Under the pieces are notes generated by a model. It was given only the letters and a program-made list of their open reading frames with translations, had not been told where the DNA came from and searched no databases. Made by a program: the position numbers and the translations under genes. Positions 41,074 to 49,895 of a DNA stretch of 64,000 nucleotides are shown here, piece by piece (within the stretch, counting starts at the first letter, position 1; every line of letters begins with the position of its first letter). Origin of the DNA: JAGQIB01 sp041393395 (lineage in GTDB: Bacteria > ARS69); NCBI GenBank assembly GCA_041393395.1, contig JAWKKG010000005.1, positions 248,001-312,000 of the forward strand, in the 5' to 3' direction.

Positions 41074-42224
41074 GCGGGTTTCCCGTACTCACGCGGCCCA
41101 GCCTCGCGAGCCGCGTGTTCCGGGTCGTGGCGCTCGTGGTACTGCTGTACCTGTTCCTGGTGGGCATCGCGCTGCTCGGCGCCGCGTTCAAGTACCTGGG
41201 CTCCGGATTCTCGAAGGCGTTGCTCACGACGACCGCGAATCCGGTGATCGGTCTCATGACCGGCCTGCTCGCCACCGCGCTGATCCAGAGCTCGTCCACC
41301 ACCACGTCGATCGTCGTGGGCCTCGTATCGGCCGGCTCCCTCTCCGTGCACGCGGCGGTCCCGCTGATCATGGGCGCGAACGTGGGCACGACGGTCACGA
41401 ACACGATCGTGGCGATGGCGTCCATCCGCCGGCGCGAGGAGTTCCGCCGATCGTTCGCCGCCGCGACCATGCACGACGTGTTCAACATCCTCGCCGTGTG
41501 CGTGCTGTTCCCGCTGGAGCTCGCGACCGGCTATCTCGAAAAGACCGCCGGGTTCCTCGCCACCCACGTGGGCGGCGGCGAGGGCGTCGAGTTCGCGAAT
41601 CCGATCAAGGCGGCCACGAAGCCCGTGGCGCACGCGATCCTGGAAGGGATCTCCGCCACCGGCTGGGCCGACGCCTGGGTCGGCACGACGGCGTGCGTCC
41701 TGTCGCTGGTGCTCGTGTTCCTGGTCCTGAGCCGTCTGCCCGAGCTGCTGCGCCGCATGTTCCTGAGCCGCGCCGAGTCCGCGTTCTCGAGCGTGATGCG
41801 TTCCGGCGGCCTGCCCGCGCTGGGCCTCGGGATCTTTCTCACCGTGCTCGTGCAGTCCAGCTCGATCACGACGTCTCTTCTCGTCCCGCTCGTGGGGGCC
41901 GGCATCCTGGCCCTCGAGGCGGCATTCCCGATCACGCTCGGAGCGAACATCGGGACCACGGTCACGGCGCTGCTCGCGTCCACGGCGGGGAGCGGCGCCG
42001 GCGTCACGATCGCGCTCGTGCACCTCCTGTTCAACACGACGGGTATCGCCCTCCTCTGGCCCGTCCGGGCGGTGCGCAACGTTCCCGTGCGCATCGCGAG
42101 GTGGCTCGCGGATCGTGCCGTGGACAACCGGGCGGTTCCGGTCCTCTACCTGCTCGTGATCTTCTTCGGCATCCCCGGCGTGTTCGTATTCCTTCACCGC
42201 CTGTTCGAGAACCGGATCCCCTAG
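41070..42224 (+). CDS. Na/Pi cotransporter family protein
   Basis: 384 residues with two inverted membrane repeats, each carrying the QSSS signature (ALIQSSSTTTS and VLVQSSSITTS) and paired GANVGTTVTN / GANIGTTVTA motifs. This is the NptA/SLC34-like sodium-phosphate symporter family. It begins by ATGA overlap with ubiE and is followed 8 bp later by a PhoU-domain gene, a usual arrangement. Confidence 0.92.
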   Translation: MSGFPVLTRPSLASRVFRVVALVVLLYLFLVGIALLGAAFKYLGSGFSKALLTTTANPVIGLMTGLLATALIQSSSTTTSIVVGLVSAGSLSVHAAVPLIMGANVGTTVTNTIVAMASIRRREEFRRSFAAATMHDVFNILAVCVLFPLELATGYLEKTAGFLATHVGGGEGVEFANPIKAATKPVAHAILEGISATGWADAWVGTTACVLSLVLVFLVLSRLPELLRRMFLSRAESAFSSVMRSGGLPALGLGIFLTVLVQSSSITTSLLVPLVGAGILALEAAFPITLGANIGTTVTALLASTAGSGAGVTIALVHLLFNTTGIALLWPVRAVRNVPVRIARWLADRAVDNRAVPVLYLLVIFFGIPGVFVFLHRLFENRIP

Positions 42225-42232
42225 GGAGACCC

Positions 42233-42925
42233 ATGTTCAAGTCACTCTTGTCCTTCATGGCCGGCCACGACTGGACGAAGGAGATCGTCGAGAGCTTCGA
42301 CGAGATGGTCGGCCTCGCCGAAAAGAACTTCGGTCTCTGCGCAGACCACCTGCTCACGCCCGAGAACGCCGCGGCGATCCGGGACGAGCTCTACGCCCGC
42401 GACCGCGAAATCAACGAGCACGAGCGGACGATCCGACGCCGAGTGATCACGCACATCGCGGCCCGTCCGAGCGAGCACGAGATTCCGACCGCGATCGTGC
42501 TCACGTCGCTCGTGAAGGACGCGGAACGGATCGGCGACTACGTGAAGAACCTCTACGAAGTGCACCGCATCCACGACGACGTCCTCACCCGCGAGTCGTA
42601 CGACCGTCACTTCGACGGCATCCGCACCACGGTAAAGAAACTGTTCGCGGACGTGCGCAAGTCCTTCCGGGACGGCAATGCGGAAGCGGCCCGCGACGCC
42701 ATCACGCGCGGGCGGGAGACGATGCGTCGCTGCGAGGCGGAGATCCGCGAGATCGCGGCGACGGAGAAGTCCGTGCCGGTCGCGGTGGCGCTCGTGCTGA
42801 TCGGGAGACACCTCAAGCGAATCGTCGCGCATCTCGTGAACATCGCGACGGCGGTCGTCGTCCCGGCGGATCGGATCGACTACTACGACGAGCGAGGTCT
42901 GGAGGATCCCGGCGACGGGAGATAG
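42233..42925 (+). CDS. PhoU-domain protein
   Basis: 230 residues, helical bundles typical of PhoU-like regulators that accompany Na/Pi symporters. Landmarks: EIVESFDEMVGLAEKNF, REINEHERTIRRRVITHIA, then LTSLVKDAERIGDYVKNLYEV and HLKRIVAHLVNIATAVV (E/DxxxD metal sites). GGGAGA precedes the ATG. Probably controls the adjacent transporter. Confidence 0.85.
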   Translation: MFKSLLSFMAGHDWTKEIVESFDEMVGLAEKNFGLCADHLLTPENAAAIRDELYARDREINEHERTIRRRVITHIAARPSEHEIPTAIVLTSLVKDAERIGDYVKNLYEVHRIHDDVLTRESYDRHFDGIRTTVKKLFADVRKSFRDGNAEAARDAITRGRETMRRCEAEIREIAATEKSVPVAVALVLIGRHLKRIVAHLVNIATAVVVPADRIDYYDERGLEDPGDGR

Positions 42926-42967
42926 CGACTTCTCGGACCGCCGGCGGCGGTCCCGCGGCGGCAACGT

Positions 42968-43495
42968 CTACCAGACGTAGACGACCTCGACCCGGTTGCC
43001 GGGCGGCGCGAATCGCATCTCGCGGCACAGACTCCGCACGAGAGGAATCCCGCGTCCCGCCGCGCCCAGGTTCTGCTCGAACCGCGGCAGCTCCCGCTCC
43101 AGATCGAAACCCGGTCCGGAGTCTTCCACGGAGATGCGAACTTCGCCACCGGGGCCGCTCGGGCGGGGACGGACCTCCACGTCCAGGCGGATCGAGCCCT
43201 CGGCAAGGCTCGCGCGCCTGGACTCGCGCAGCTGGTAGAAGCGCTCGAAGCCGTCCTCCTGATCCTTGATCGAGGAGTCGATGCCGAGCAGCCCGTGGTC
43301 GAGCGCATTGTAGAAGAGCTCGGACAGGACCACGAACAGCTCCTGCCGCCGTTCCGTGAGTCCCGGCAGGCCCGCGATCAGCTCGAGGAGCGGTGGCAGC
43401 GGGTCCGCGGCGCGCAGGGCGAGGGCGCCGAACTCGAGCCCGATCCGGCTCGCGGGTTGGATGTCTCGGTCCTCGGGCGCCATTGCTTCGGGCAT
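42968..43495 (-). CDS. Stand-alone HATPase (RsbW-like anti-sigma/serine kinase fold)
   Basis: 175 residues. The N-box VLSELFYNALDHGLLGIDSSIK (about 57-78) and G1 box VEDSGPGFDLERELP, followed by GAAGRGIPLVRSLC, define a GHKL ATPase of the kind fused to SpoIIE phosphatases or acting as RsbW anti-sigma kinases. No histidine-kinase dimerisation domain is present. GGGGGAGAG precedes the ATG at 43495. No anti-anti-sigma or SpoIIE gene is nearby, so its partner is unknown. Confidence 0.8.
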   Translation of the reverse strand: MPEAMAPEDRDIQPASRIGLEFGALALRAADPLPPLLELIAGLPGLTERRQELFVVLSELFYNALDHGLLGIDSSIKDQEDGFERFYQLRESRRASLAEGSIRLDVEVRPRPSGPGGEVRISVEDSGPGFDLERELPRFEQNLGAAGRGIPLVRSLCREMRFAPPGNRVEVVYVW

Positions 43496-43635
43496 CCGCT
43501 CTCCCCCGCATCCGGGCGTTGCTCGGAGGATCGGCGGTTCCAGCCCGGTGCTTGACCTCGGAACTCGGGGATTCGCCGCCGCCCCCGTCTGCGAAACCGA
43601 GGCGCCCCGGACTGGCGAGCCGCCCGTCCCCTCGG

Positions 43636-43641
43636 TAACAT
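43636..43641 (+). promoter_or_regulatory. Possible -10 for the dihydrouridine synthase gene
   Basis: TAACAT, 52 nt before the GTG start; the -35 at 17 nt (TGGCGA) is weak. Confidence 0.3.
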
Positions 43642-43693
43642 TGCCTTCCGCCCGCCGCGTTCCCGGCGGGGCGACGCCTTCGGAGGACCCCCG

Positions 43694-44767
43694 GTGAGCT
43701 TTCGCATCGACTCGATTCCCGTGGACCCGCCCTGCGTCCTGGCGCCCATGGAGGGCATCACGGATCGGGATTTCCGGGGCCTGATCCGGGGTCTCGGAGG
43801 CTGCGGGCTCACCGTCACCGAGTTCGTGAGTTCGGAGGCCATGACCCGGAGCGTGGCGAAGGCCTGGCGCATGGCGGAGCTGGACCCGGACGAGCACCCG
43901 GTCTCGATCCAGATCTACGGACGAGACCCCGAGCGGATGGCGGACGCCGCCCGCTACTGCGCGGACCTCGGGGCCGACATCGTGGACATCAACTGCGGCT
44001 GTCCGTCCAAGGCCGTCACGTCGGGGTGCGCGGGGTCGGCCCTGATGCGCGAGCCGGAGCTCGCCCGACGTCTCTACGAAGCGGTCGGCTCGGCCACGCG
44101 AGAGCGCGGACTGCCGTTCACGGTGAAGATGCGCACGGGGTGGGACTCCGAGTCGCGGAACGCGCCCGACATCGCGCGCATGGCGGTCGACTGCGGCGCG
44201 CGGATGATCGCGGTGCACGGGCGAACGCGCTGCGACATGTACAAGAACCAGGCCGACTGGTCGTTCGTGGGCGAGGTCAAGCGCGCGGTTCCCGTGCCCG
44301 TTCTCGTCAACGGCGACATCCTCACGGTAGCGGATGCGCATCGCGCGCTTGCGGAGTCCGGCGCCGACGGTGTGATGGTGGGCCGCGGCATCCTCCGGAA
44401 CCCCTGGCTCCTGCGGCAGATCGCGCAGTCGCTGCGCGGGCAAGAGGTCACCGAGCCGAGCCTGGAGGATCGACGCGCGATTCTCCTCGGATACTTCGCG
44501 CAGCTCGAAGAGCTCGGCGAGCACTTCCACGGCGACGACATGACCCGCGAGCGAGTGGCGCTCGGACGCATCAAGAAGATCACCGGGTACTTCACGAAGG
44601 GATTGCCTTTCGGTGGCAAGCTGCGGCAGCGCATCTTCCACTCGCACCGCATCGCGGACGCCCGAGGCTTCGTGAACGACTACTTCGACCTGCTCGCCGA
44701 GCATCGCGTCCGCGACGCGTTCCTCCAGGTCCACGACGAGGACACGGAGTTGCCGAGCGTCGCCTAG
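43694..44767 (+). CDS. dus: tRNA-dihydrouridine synthase
   Basis: 357 residues, FMN-dependent reduction of uridine in tRNA D-loops. Motifs: LAPMEGITDRDFR, DINCGCPSKAVTSGCAGSALM (catalytic Cys in GCAGSALM), VKMRTGWD, VHGRTR, VNGDI and VGRGILRNPWL. The GTG at 43694 has GGAGG seven bases upstream. Subfamily (A, B or C) is not certain; the motif form is closest to DusB-like proteins. Confidence 0.93.
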   Translation: MSFRIDSIPVDPPCVLAPMEGITDRDFRGLIRGLGGCGLTVTEFVSSEAMTRSVAKAWRMAELDPDEHPVSIQIYGRDPERMADAARYCADLGADIVDINCGCPSKAVTSGCAGSALMREPELARRLYEAVGSATRERGLPFTVKMRTGWDSESRNAPDIARMAVDCGARMIAVHGRTRCDMYKNQADWSFVGEVKRAVPVPVLVNGDILTVADAHRALAESGADGVMVGRGILRNPWLLRQIAQSLRGQEVTEPSLEDRRAILLGYFAQLEELGEHFHGDDMTRERVALGRIKKITGYFTKGLPFGGKLRQRIFHSHRIADARGFVNDYFDLLAEHRVRDAFLQVHDEDTELPSVA

Positions 44768-44898
44768 TCGCCGCCCGGCAATCTCTTGCCGCCTCCCCCG
44801 GTTTCCTTGCGTTCGTTCGGAGACGCTGCCTCCCCTGGCTGCGAGCTTCAAGTTCGAGCGGCGGCCTGTCGAAATCAGGGCACTCGCGGGAGGCACCC

Positions 44899-45378
44899 AT
44901 GGACACGCCCGAAACGACCGCAGAACAGGAACTCTCCGCCCCGGCCCAGCCGGTCGCCCTCGTGGTGGACGACCGGGATGCCCACCGCCGCCGACTCGTG
45001 GGTGTGCTGCAGAACGAAGGGTGGGCCGTGATCGAGGCCGACAACGACAAGGGCGCCGCCCTCGCGCTCATCGATCGCGCCATCGACTGCGCCGTGTTTC
45101 CGGCGACGCTCGCCGGTGCACCCTCGGCGGGACTCGTCCGGAGTGCGGCCGTGATCCGCGAGTCGCATCCGCACCCGTTCGGGATTCTCGTGGTGATGGA
45201 CACCGAGGTTCCGGAGAGTGCCGAGCGTCTGATCCGTGCCGGCGCCGACGACGTCATCACCCCGTGCAGCGCGCGCAGCATGTCGCGTCGCATGCGGCTC
45301 GTGCACGACTACCGGCGGCTGCTCCAGCTGAACCGGCACCTCGCCGAGCGCGTCGCGCGCGCCGAGCGGAAGTCCTAG
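44899..45378 (+). CDS. Degenerate response-regulator receiver protein
   Basis: 159 residues with a CheY-like fold pattern: VALVVDDRDAHRRRLVGVLQ (acidic pair D24-D25), a central strand DCAVFPATLAG, GILVVMDTEVPE and GADDVITP. The phospho-acceptor Asp expected in the central strand is replaced (P68), and the Lys before Pro in the last strand is Thr. It should not be phosphorylated in the usual way. A helical C-terminal tail follows. GGGAGG precedes the ATG. It lies downstream of dus and near the orphan HATPase. Confidence 0.65.
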   Translation: MDTPETTAEQELSAPAQPVALVVDDRDAHRRRLVGVLQNEGWAVIEADNDKGAALALIDRAIDCAVFPATLAGAPSAGLVRSAAVIRESHPHPFGILVVMDTEVPESAERLIRAGADDVITPCSARSMSRRMRLVHDYRRLLQLNRHLAERVARAERKS

Positions 45379-45410
45379 CGAACGGCCGGAGTCTGCACTA
45401 GCCTGCCGGG

Positions 45411-47615
45411 ATGGCGAACCCCCGGGTCGACAACGGCGGCGGCTGGGCCGCGATCTCCTACGTGCTCGGCAAGGCCCGCGAGGCGGGCGGGCTGCCGAAG
45501 CTGCTCGGGCGACTCCGTTCCCGCAACGCCTGCAAGACGTGCGCGCTCGGCATGGGCGGCGCCCGCGGCGGCATGGTCAACGAGGCCGGCCGGTTCCCCG
45601 AGGTCTGCAAGAAGTCCGTGCAGGTCCAGGCCGGTGACATGGCGGCCCCCGTTCCCGCCGGCTGGATCGAGCGCACGACGTTCGCCGAGATGGAGCGGCT
45701 CACCTCGTACGAGCTCCAGCGACTCGGCCGACTCTCGGTCCCGCTGATCGCGGACGAGGGGAGCGACCGCTGGCGCGTCGCGGGCTGGGACGAGGCCCTC
45801 GCCCGCACGGCCGAGGCGTTCGCAGCAACGTCGCCGGAGCGCGCGTTCTTCTACGTGTCCGGACGCTCGAGCAACGAGGCCGCGTTCCTCGCGCAGCTCC
45901 TCGCCCGCGCGTACGGCTGCGCGAACATCCACAACTGCTCGTACTACTGCCACTCCGCGTCCGGGGTCGCGCTGTCCGGCATCTACGGCTCCGGCACCGC
46001 ATCCGTCGCGCTCGAGGATCTCGATCTCGCGGATCTCGCGATGGTCGCCGGCGCGAATCCGGCGAGCAATCACCCGCGCCTGATCACGCGGCTCGTGGAA
46101 CTGCGCCGGCGCGGCGGGCACGTGATCGTGGTGAATCCGCTGAAGGAACTCGGGCTCCTGCGGTTCCGGATTCCCTCGGATCCGCGGAGCTTCCTGTTCG
46201 GTTCCGACGTGTGCGATCTCTACCTGCAACCGCACGTCGGCACCGACGTGGCGCTGTTCCTCGCGATGCTGCAGGGCGTGGAGGAACGGGGCGCGATCGA
46301 CGCCGACTTCTTGGCCCGGCACACGAACGGATGGGACGGCGTGCGCGCGCAGCTCGCCTCGCTGCGTCGCGACGATCTGCTCGCGTGCTGCGGGGTGGGG
46401 CGGGGCGAGCTGGACCAGGCGGTGGCGCTGCTGTGCCGGGCCGAGCGCGGGATCCTCGCGTGGGCGATGGGACTCACGCACCACGAGAACGGCACCGACA
46501 ACGTCCGCGCACTCGCGAACCTGGCGCTCGCGCGCGGCTGGCTCGGGCGGCCCGGGGCCGGACTCCTCCCGATCCGCGGCCACTCGAACGTGCAGGGCGT
46601 GGGCTCGGTGGGCGTCTCCCCCGCCGTGAAGGAGGCGTTCGCGGCGAAGCTCGAGGAGCTCTACGGCATCTCCGTGCCGCGCGATCCGGGGCAGGACACG
46701 TACGCGTCGATGGTGGCGGCGGCCGCGGGAGACGTCGACGCGGCGCTGCTGCTCGGCGGCAACCTCTTCGCGAGCAATCCGGATCGCGCGTGGGCGGCGG
46801 CCGCGTTGCGCCGCATCCCGTTCAGCGTGTCACTCGCGACGCACCTGAACGAGGGACACGTGCACGGGCGGGGCCGGACCTCCGTGCTCCTGCCCGTCCT
46901 CGCGCGCGACGAGGAGCCGCAACCGACCACGCAGGAGTCGATGTTCAACCTGGTGCGTATCTCCGACGGCGGTCCGCCCGCCGTGTCCGGGGAGATGCGA
47001 TCGGAAGTGTCGATCCTCGCGGACCTCGCGGAGCGCGTGCTGCCTCGGGGTCGGTTCGACTGGAGCACGCTGCGCTCGCACGGGAGACTGCGGGCCGCGA
47101 TCGGCCAGGCGGTGCCCGGCTACGAGGCGATCACGGCCGAACCGCTGCGGGAGTTCGGGATCGCGAATCGCACGTTCCATCGTCCGGAGTTCGCCACGCC
47201 GGACGGTCGCGCGACGTTCCACGTCACCCCGCCGCCGACGTTTCAGGCGGCGGCCGGCGAGTTCCGCCTGATGACGCTCCGCTCGGAAGGCCAGTTCAAC
47301 ACCGTGGTGTACGAGGTCGAGGACCTGTACCGCGGCAACACGCGCCGCGACGTGGTGATGATGGCGGCGGAAGACGCAACGTCGCTCGGCGTGGCGGAGG
47401 GAGATCGCGTGCGTGTCGCCACCGAGGTCGGGCATCTCGACGTCCACGTGGCAATCGTGGACATCCGGGCCGGCAACCTCGCGATGTACTACCCGGAGGC
47501 GAACGCGCTCGTGCCGCGCCGACTCGATCGCGAGTCGAAGACGCCGGCCTTCAAGTCCGTGCGGGCGCGGGTCGAGGTGCTCGAGCCCATCGGCGACGGG
47601 CAGCAGCCCGCCTAA
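45411..47615 (+). CDS. YdeP/FdhF-like molybdopterin oxidoreductase
   Basis: 734 residues. The N-terminal RNACKTCALGMGGARGGMVNE is the diagnostic start of the YdeP family (FdhF-like alpha subunits with a partial cluster motif). It is followed by molybdopterin-binding AWDEAL-type segments, SYYCHSASGVALSGIYGSG, GANPASNHPR, and a C-terminal guanine-dinucleotide domain with MTLRSEGQFNT. No Tat signal is present, so it is cytoplasmic. E. coli YdeP is linked to acid resistance; the reaction is unknown. TAGCCT ends 6 nt before the ATG, suggesting a leaderless mRNA. Confidence 0.88.
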   Translation: MANPRVDNGGGWAAISYVLGKAREAGGLPKLLGRLRSRNACKTCALGMGGARGGMVNEAGRFPEVCKKSVQVQAGDMAAPVPAGWIERTTFAEMERLTSYELQRLGRLSVPLIADEGSDRWRVAGWDEALARTAEAFAATSPERAFFYVSGRSSNEAAFLAQLLARAYGCANIHNCSYYCHSASGVALSGIYGSGTASVALEDLDLADLAMVAGANPASNHPRLITRLVELRRRGGHVIVVNPLKELGLLRFRIPSDPRSFLFGSDVCDLYLQPHVGTDVALFLAMLQGVEERGAIDADFLARHTNGWDGVRAQLASLRRDDLLACCGVGRGELDQAVALLCRAERGILAWAMGLTHHENGTDNVRALANLALARGWLGRPGAGLLPIRGHSNVQGVGSVGVSPAVKEAFAAKLEELYGISVPRDPGQDTYASMVAAAAGDVDAALLLGGNLFASNPDRAWAAAALRRIPFSVSLATHLNEGHVHGRGRTSVLLPVLARDEEPQPTTQESMFNLVRISDGGPPAVSGEMRSEVSILADLAERVLPRGRFDWSTLRSHGRLRAAIGQAVPGYEAITAEPLREFGIANRTFHRPEFATPDGRATFHVTPPPTFQAAAGEFRLMTLRSEGQFNTVVYEVEDLYRGNTRRDVVMMAAEDATSLGVAEGDRVRVATEVGHLDVHVAIVDIRAGNLAMYYPEANALVPRRLDRESKTPAFKSVRARVEVLEPIGDGQQPA

Positions 47616-47630
47616 TCGCGGTCGGGAACG

Positions 47631-49895
47631 CTAGTCGAACCGCGGCGTGTACCGATCCAGACTCGAGTACGGAGCCGGCCAGGGCAGCGGCCAGCTCTGC
47701 TTCTGCGCCGCGTTCCGGGTCCAGTACGGATCCCAGAGGTGCGCCCGCGCGAGCGCGCAGAGATCGGCCCGCCCGGCCGCGAGGATCGTGTTCACGTCCA
47801 TGTACGACGAGATGTTCCCGACCGCCATCGTGGCGATGCCGACCTCGTGCCGGATGCGGTCCGAGAACGGCGTCTGGAACTGGCGCCCGTAGATCGGTCG
47901 CGCGTACGGCACCGTCTGGCCGGCCGAGACGTCCACGAGGTCCACCCCGCGCTCCCGCAGGAGTCGCGCCACCTCCACCGAATCGGCCGCGTCGATGCCG
48001 CCGGGCGCCCAGTCCGTGGCGGAGATGCGGATCGAGATCGGCCGCTCCGGCGGCCACACCGCGCGCACTCCATCGAACACCTCGAGCGGGAATCGCAGTC
48101 GATTCTCGAGCGAGCCGCCGTACTCGTCTTCCCGGAGATTCGTGAGCGGGGAGATGAACGAGCCGAGCAGGTACCCGTGCGCGAAGTGCAGCTCGATCAG
48201 ATCGAATCCCGCCTCCACCGCGAGCTCCGCCGAGCGCACGAAGTCCTCCCGCACGCGCGCGAGGTCCTCCCGCGTCATCTCGCGCGGCACCACGCTGCCG
48301 TCGGCCCAGGCCATCGGTGACGGCGCCACGAGCGGCCAGCCGCCGGCGTCCAGCGGCTGGTCAATGCCTTCCCACGCGACCTTCGTGGCACCCTTGCGTC
48401 CCGCGTGCGCGAGCTGCAATCCGATGCGGGCTTCCGTCTCCGCGTGTACGAAGCGCACGATCCGCCGCCACGCGTCCACGTGCTGTCCGTTCCACAGACC
48501 GGCGCACCCGGGTGTGATGCGCGCCTCGGGCGCGACGTCCGTCATCTCCGTCATCACGAGACCGGCCCCGCCGACGGCACGGCTGCCGAGGTGGACGAGG
48601 TGCCAGTCGTTCGGGAGACCGTCCTCCGCCTTGTACTGACACATCGCGGAGACGACCACGCGGTTCGGGAGCAGCAGCTCGCGGAGCCGGAACGGCGTGA
48701 ACATGGGCGGCGAGACGCGGCCGTCCGGTGCGCGACGGATCGGCGCGCCGGACAACCGGTGCGCCTCCTCCGCGTACCACTCGTCCACCGAGCGGACGTA
48801 GTCGGGGTCGCGCACGCGGAGGTCCTCATGCGTGATGCGAAGACTGCGGGTGAGCAGCGAGAAGCCGAACTGGATCGGCGCGAGCCGCCAGTAGCGCTCC
48901 GTCTCCTCGAACCACTGGAGGCTTGCCTGCGCTGCTCGCTGGAGGCTCTCCACTGCGGGACGGCGATCGTTCTCGTACTCCTCCACCGCGGCCGCGAGAT
49001 CGCCCCCGTGGTCCAGGGCGTCGGCGAGCGCGATCGCATCTTCCATCGCGAGCTTCGTACCGGAGCCGATCGAGAAGTGCGCGGTGTGCACGGCGTCGCC
49101 CATGAGGACGATGTTGCCGTGCCTCCAGCTGCCGTTGCGGATCGTGGGGAAACGTCGCCAGAGCGAGCGGTTCTTCTGGAGGCGGTGCCCGCCGAGTTCC
49201 TCCGCGAACAGCGTCTCGCAGAACGCGAGTGTGGCGTCTTCGTCGTGCTCGGCGAGGCCGGTGCGCTCGAACGTCTCGCCGGTGCACTCCACGATGAACG
49301 TGGACGAGCCCGGCTCGTACTGGTACGCGTGCACGCGCCAGAGTCCGTGCTCGCTCTCCTTGAACCAGAACGTGAAGGCGTCGAGCGGCTTCGTGGTGCC
49401 GAGCCACACGAACCGGTTCGGTCGCCAGTCGATGGACGGCTCGTAGTCGTCCTCGAACTGCTGGCGGATCGCGCTGTTCACGCCGTCCGCCGCCACGACG
49501 AGATCCGCCTCGCGGGCGAGGGCGGCGACGTCGGCGACCTCGTGCTCGAACCGCAGCGTGACCCCGACCTCGCGGCAGCGCTCGGCCAGGATCTCCAGCA
49601 GGCGAACGCGCGAGACGCCGGCGAAGCCGTGGCCGGTGGAGCGCAGCCGCTCGCCCCGGTAGAAGATGTCGATGTCGTCCCAGTGGTGGAACGACTCGCT
49701 CACGCGTTCCCAGGCCAGGGGATCCGCCTGCGCGAGGTTCTCCGCGGTGGCGTCCGAGAACACCACGCCGAATCCGAACGTGTCGTCGACGCGGTTGCGC
49801 TCGTAGACCACGACCTCGTGGTCCGGATGGCGCTTCTTCATGAGCAGCGCGAAGAACAGTCCGGCGGGGCCGCCGCCGACGCACGCGATCTTCAC
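47631..49895 (-). CDS. Bifunctional anthraniloyl-CoA/salicylyl-CoA monooxygenase-reductase
   Basis: 754 residues. The N-terminal half is a single-component flavin monooxygenase (FAD motif GGGPAG at 7-12, later NIVLMGDAVHTAHFSIGSG). From about residue 397 an Old Yellow Enzyme domain follows (LLLPNRVVVSAMCQY, LIELHFAHGYLLGSFISP, YGGSLENRLRFPLE). This fusion is known from 2-aminobenzoyl-CoA monooxygenase/reductase and salicylyl-CoA 5-hydroxylase. The tryptophan-dioxygenase neighbourhood favours anthraniloyl-CoA as substrate. The GTG start follows GGGAG and overlaps the acyl-CoA dehydrogenase stop. Confidence 0.88.
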   Translation of the reverse strand: MKIACVGGGPAGLFFALLMKKRHPDHEVVVYERNRVDDTFGFGVVFSDATAENLAQADPLAWERVSESFHHWDDIDIFYRGERLRSTGHGFAGVSRVRLLEILAERCREVGVTLRFEHEVADVAALAREADLVVAADGVNSAIRQQFEDDYEPSIDWRPNRFVWLGTTKPLDAFTFWFKESEHGLWRVHAYQYEPGSSTFIVECTGETFERTGLAEHDEDATLAFCETLFAEELGGHRLQKNRSLWRRFPTIRNGSWRHGNIVLMGDAVHTAHFSIGSGTKLAMEDAIALADALDHGGDLAAAVEEYENDRRPAVESLQRAAQASLQWFEETERYWRLAPIQFGFSLLTRSLRITHEDLRVRDPDYVRSVDEWYAEEAHRLSGAPIRRAPDGRVSPPMFTPFRLRELLLPNRVVVSAMCQYKAEDGLPNDWHLVHLGSRAVGGAGLVMTEMTDVAPEARITPGCAGLWNGQHVDAWRRIVRFVHAETEARIGLQLAHAGRKGATKVAWEGIDQPLDAGGWPLVAPSPMAWADGSVVPREMTREDLARVREDFVRSAELAVEAGFDLIELHFAHGYLLGSFISPLTNLREDEYGGSLENRLRFPLEVFDGVRAVWPPERPISIRISATDWAPGGIDAADSVEVARLLRERGVDLVDVSAGQTVPYARPIYGRQFQTPFSDRIRHEVGIATMAVGNISSYMDVNTILAAGRADLCALARAHLWDPYWTRNAAQKQSWPLPWPAPYSSLDRYTPRFD

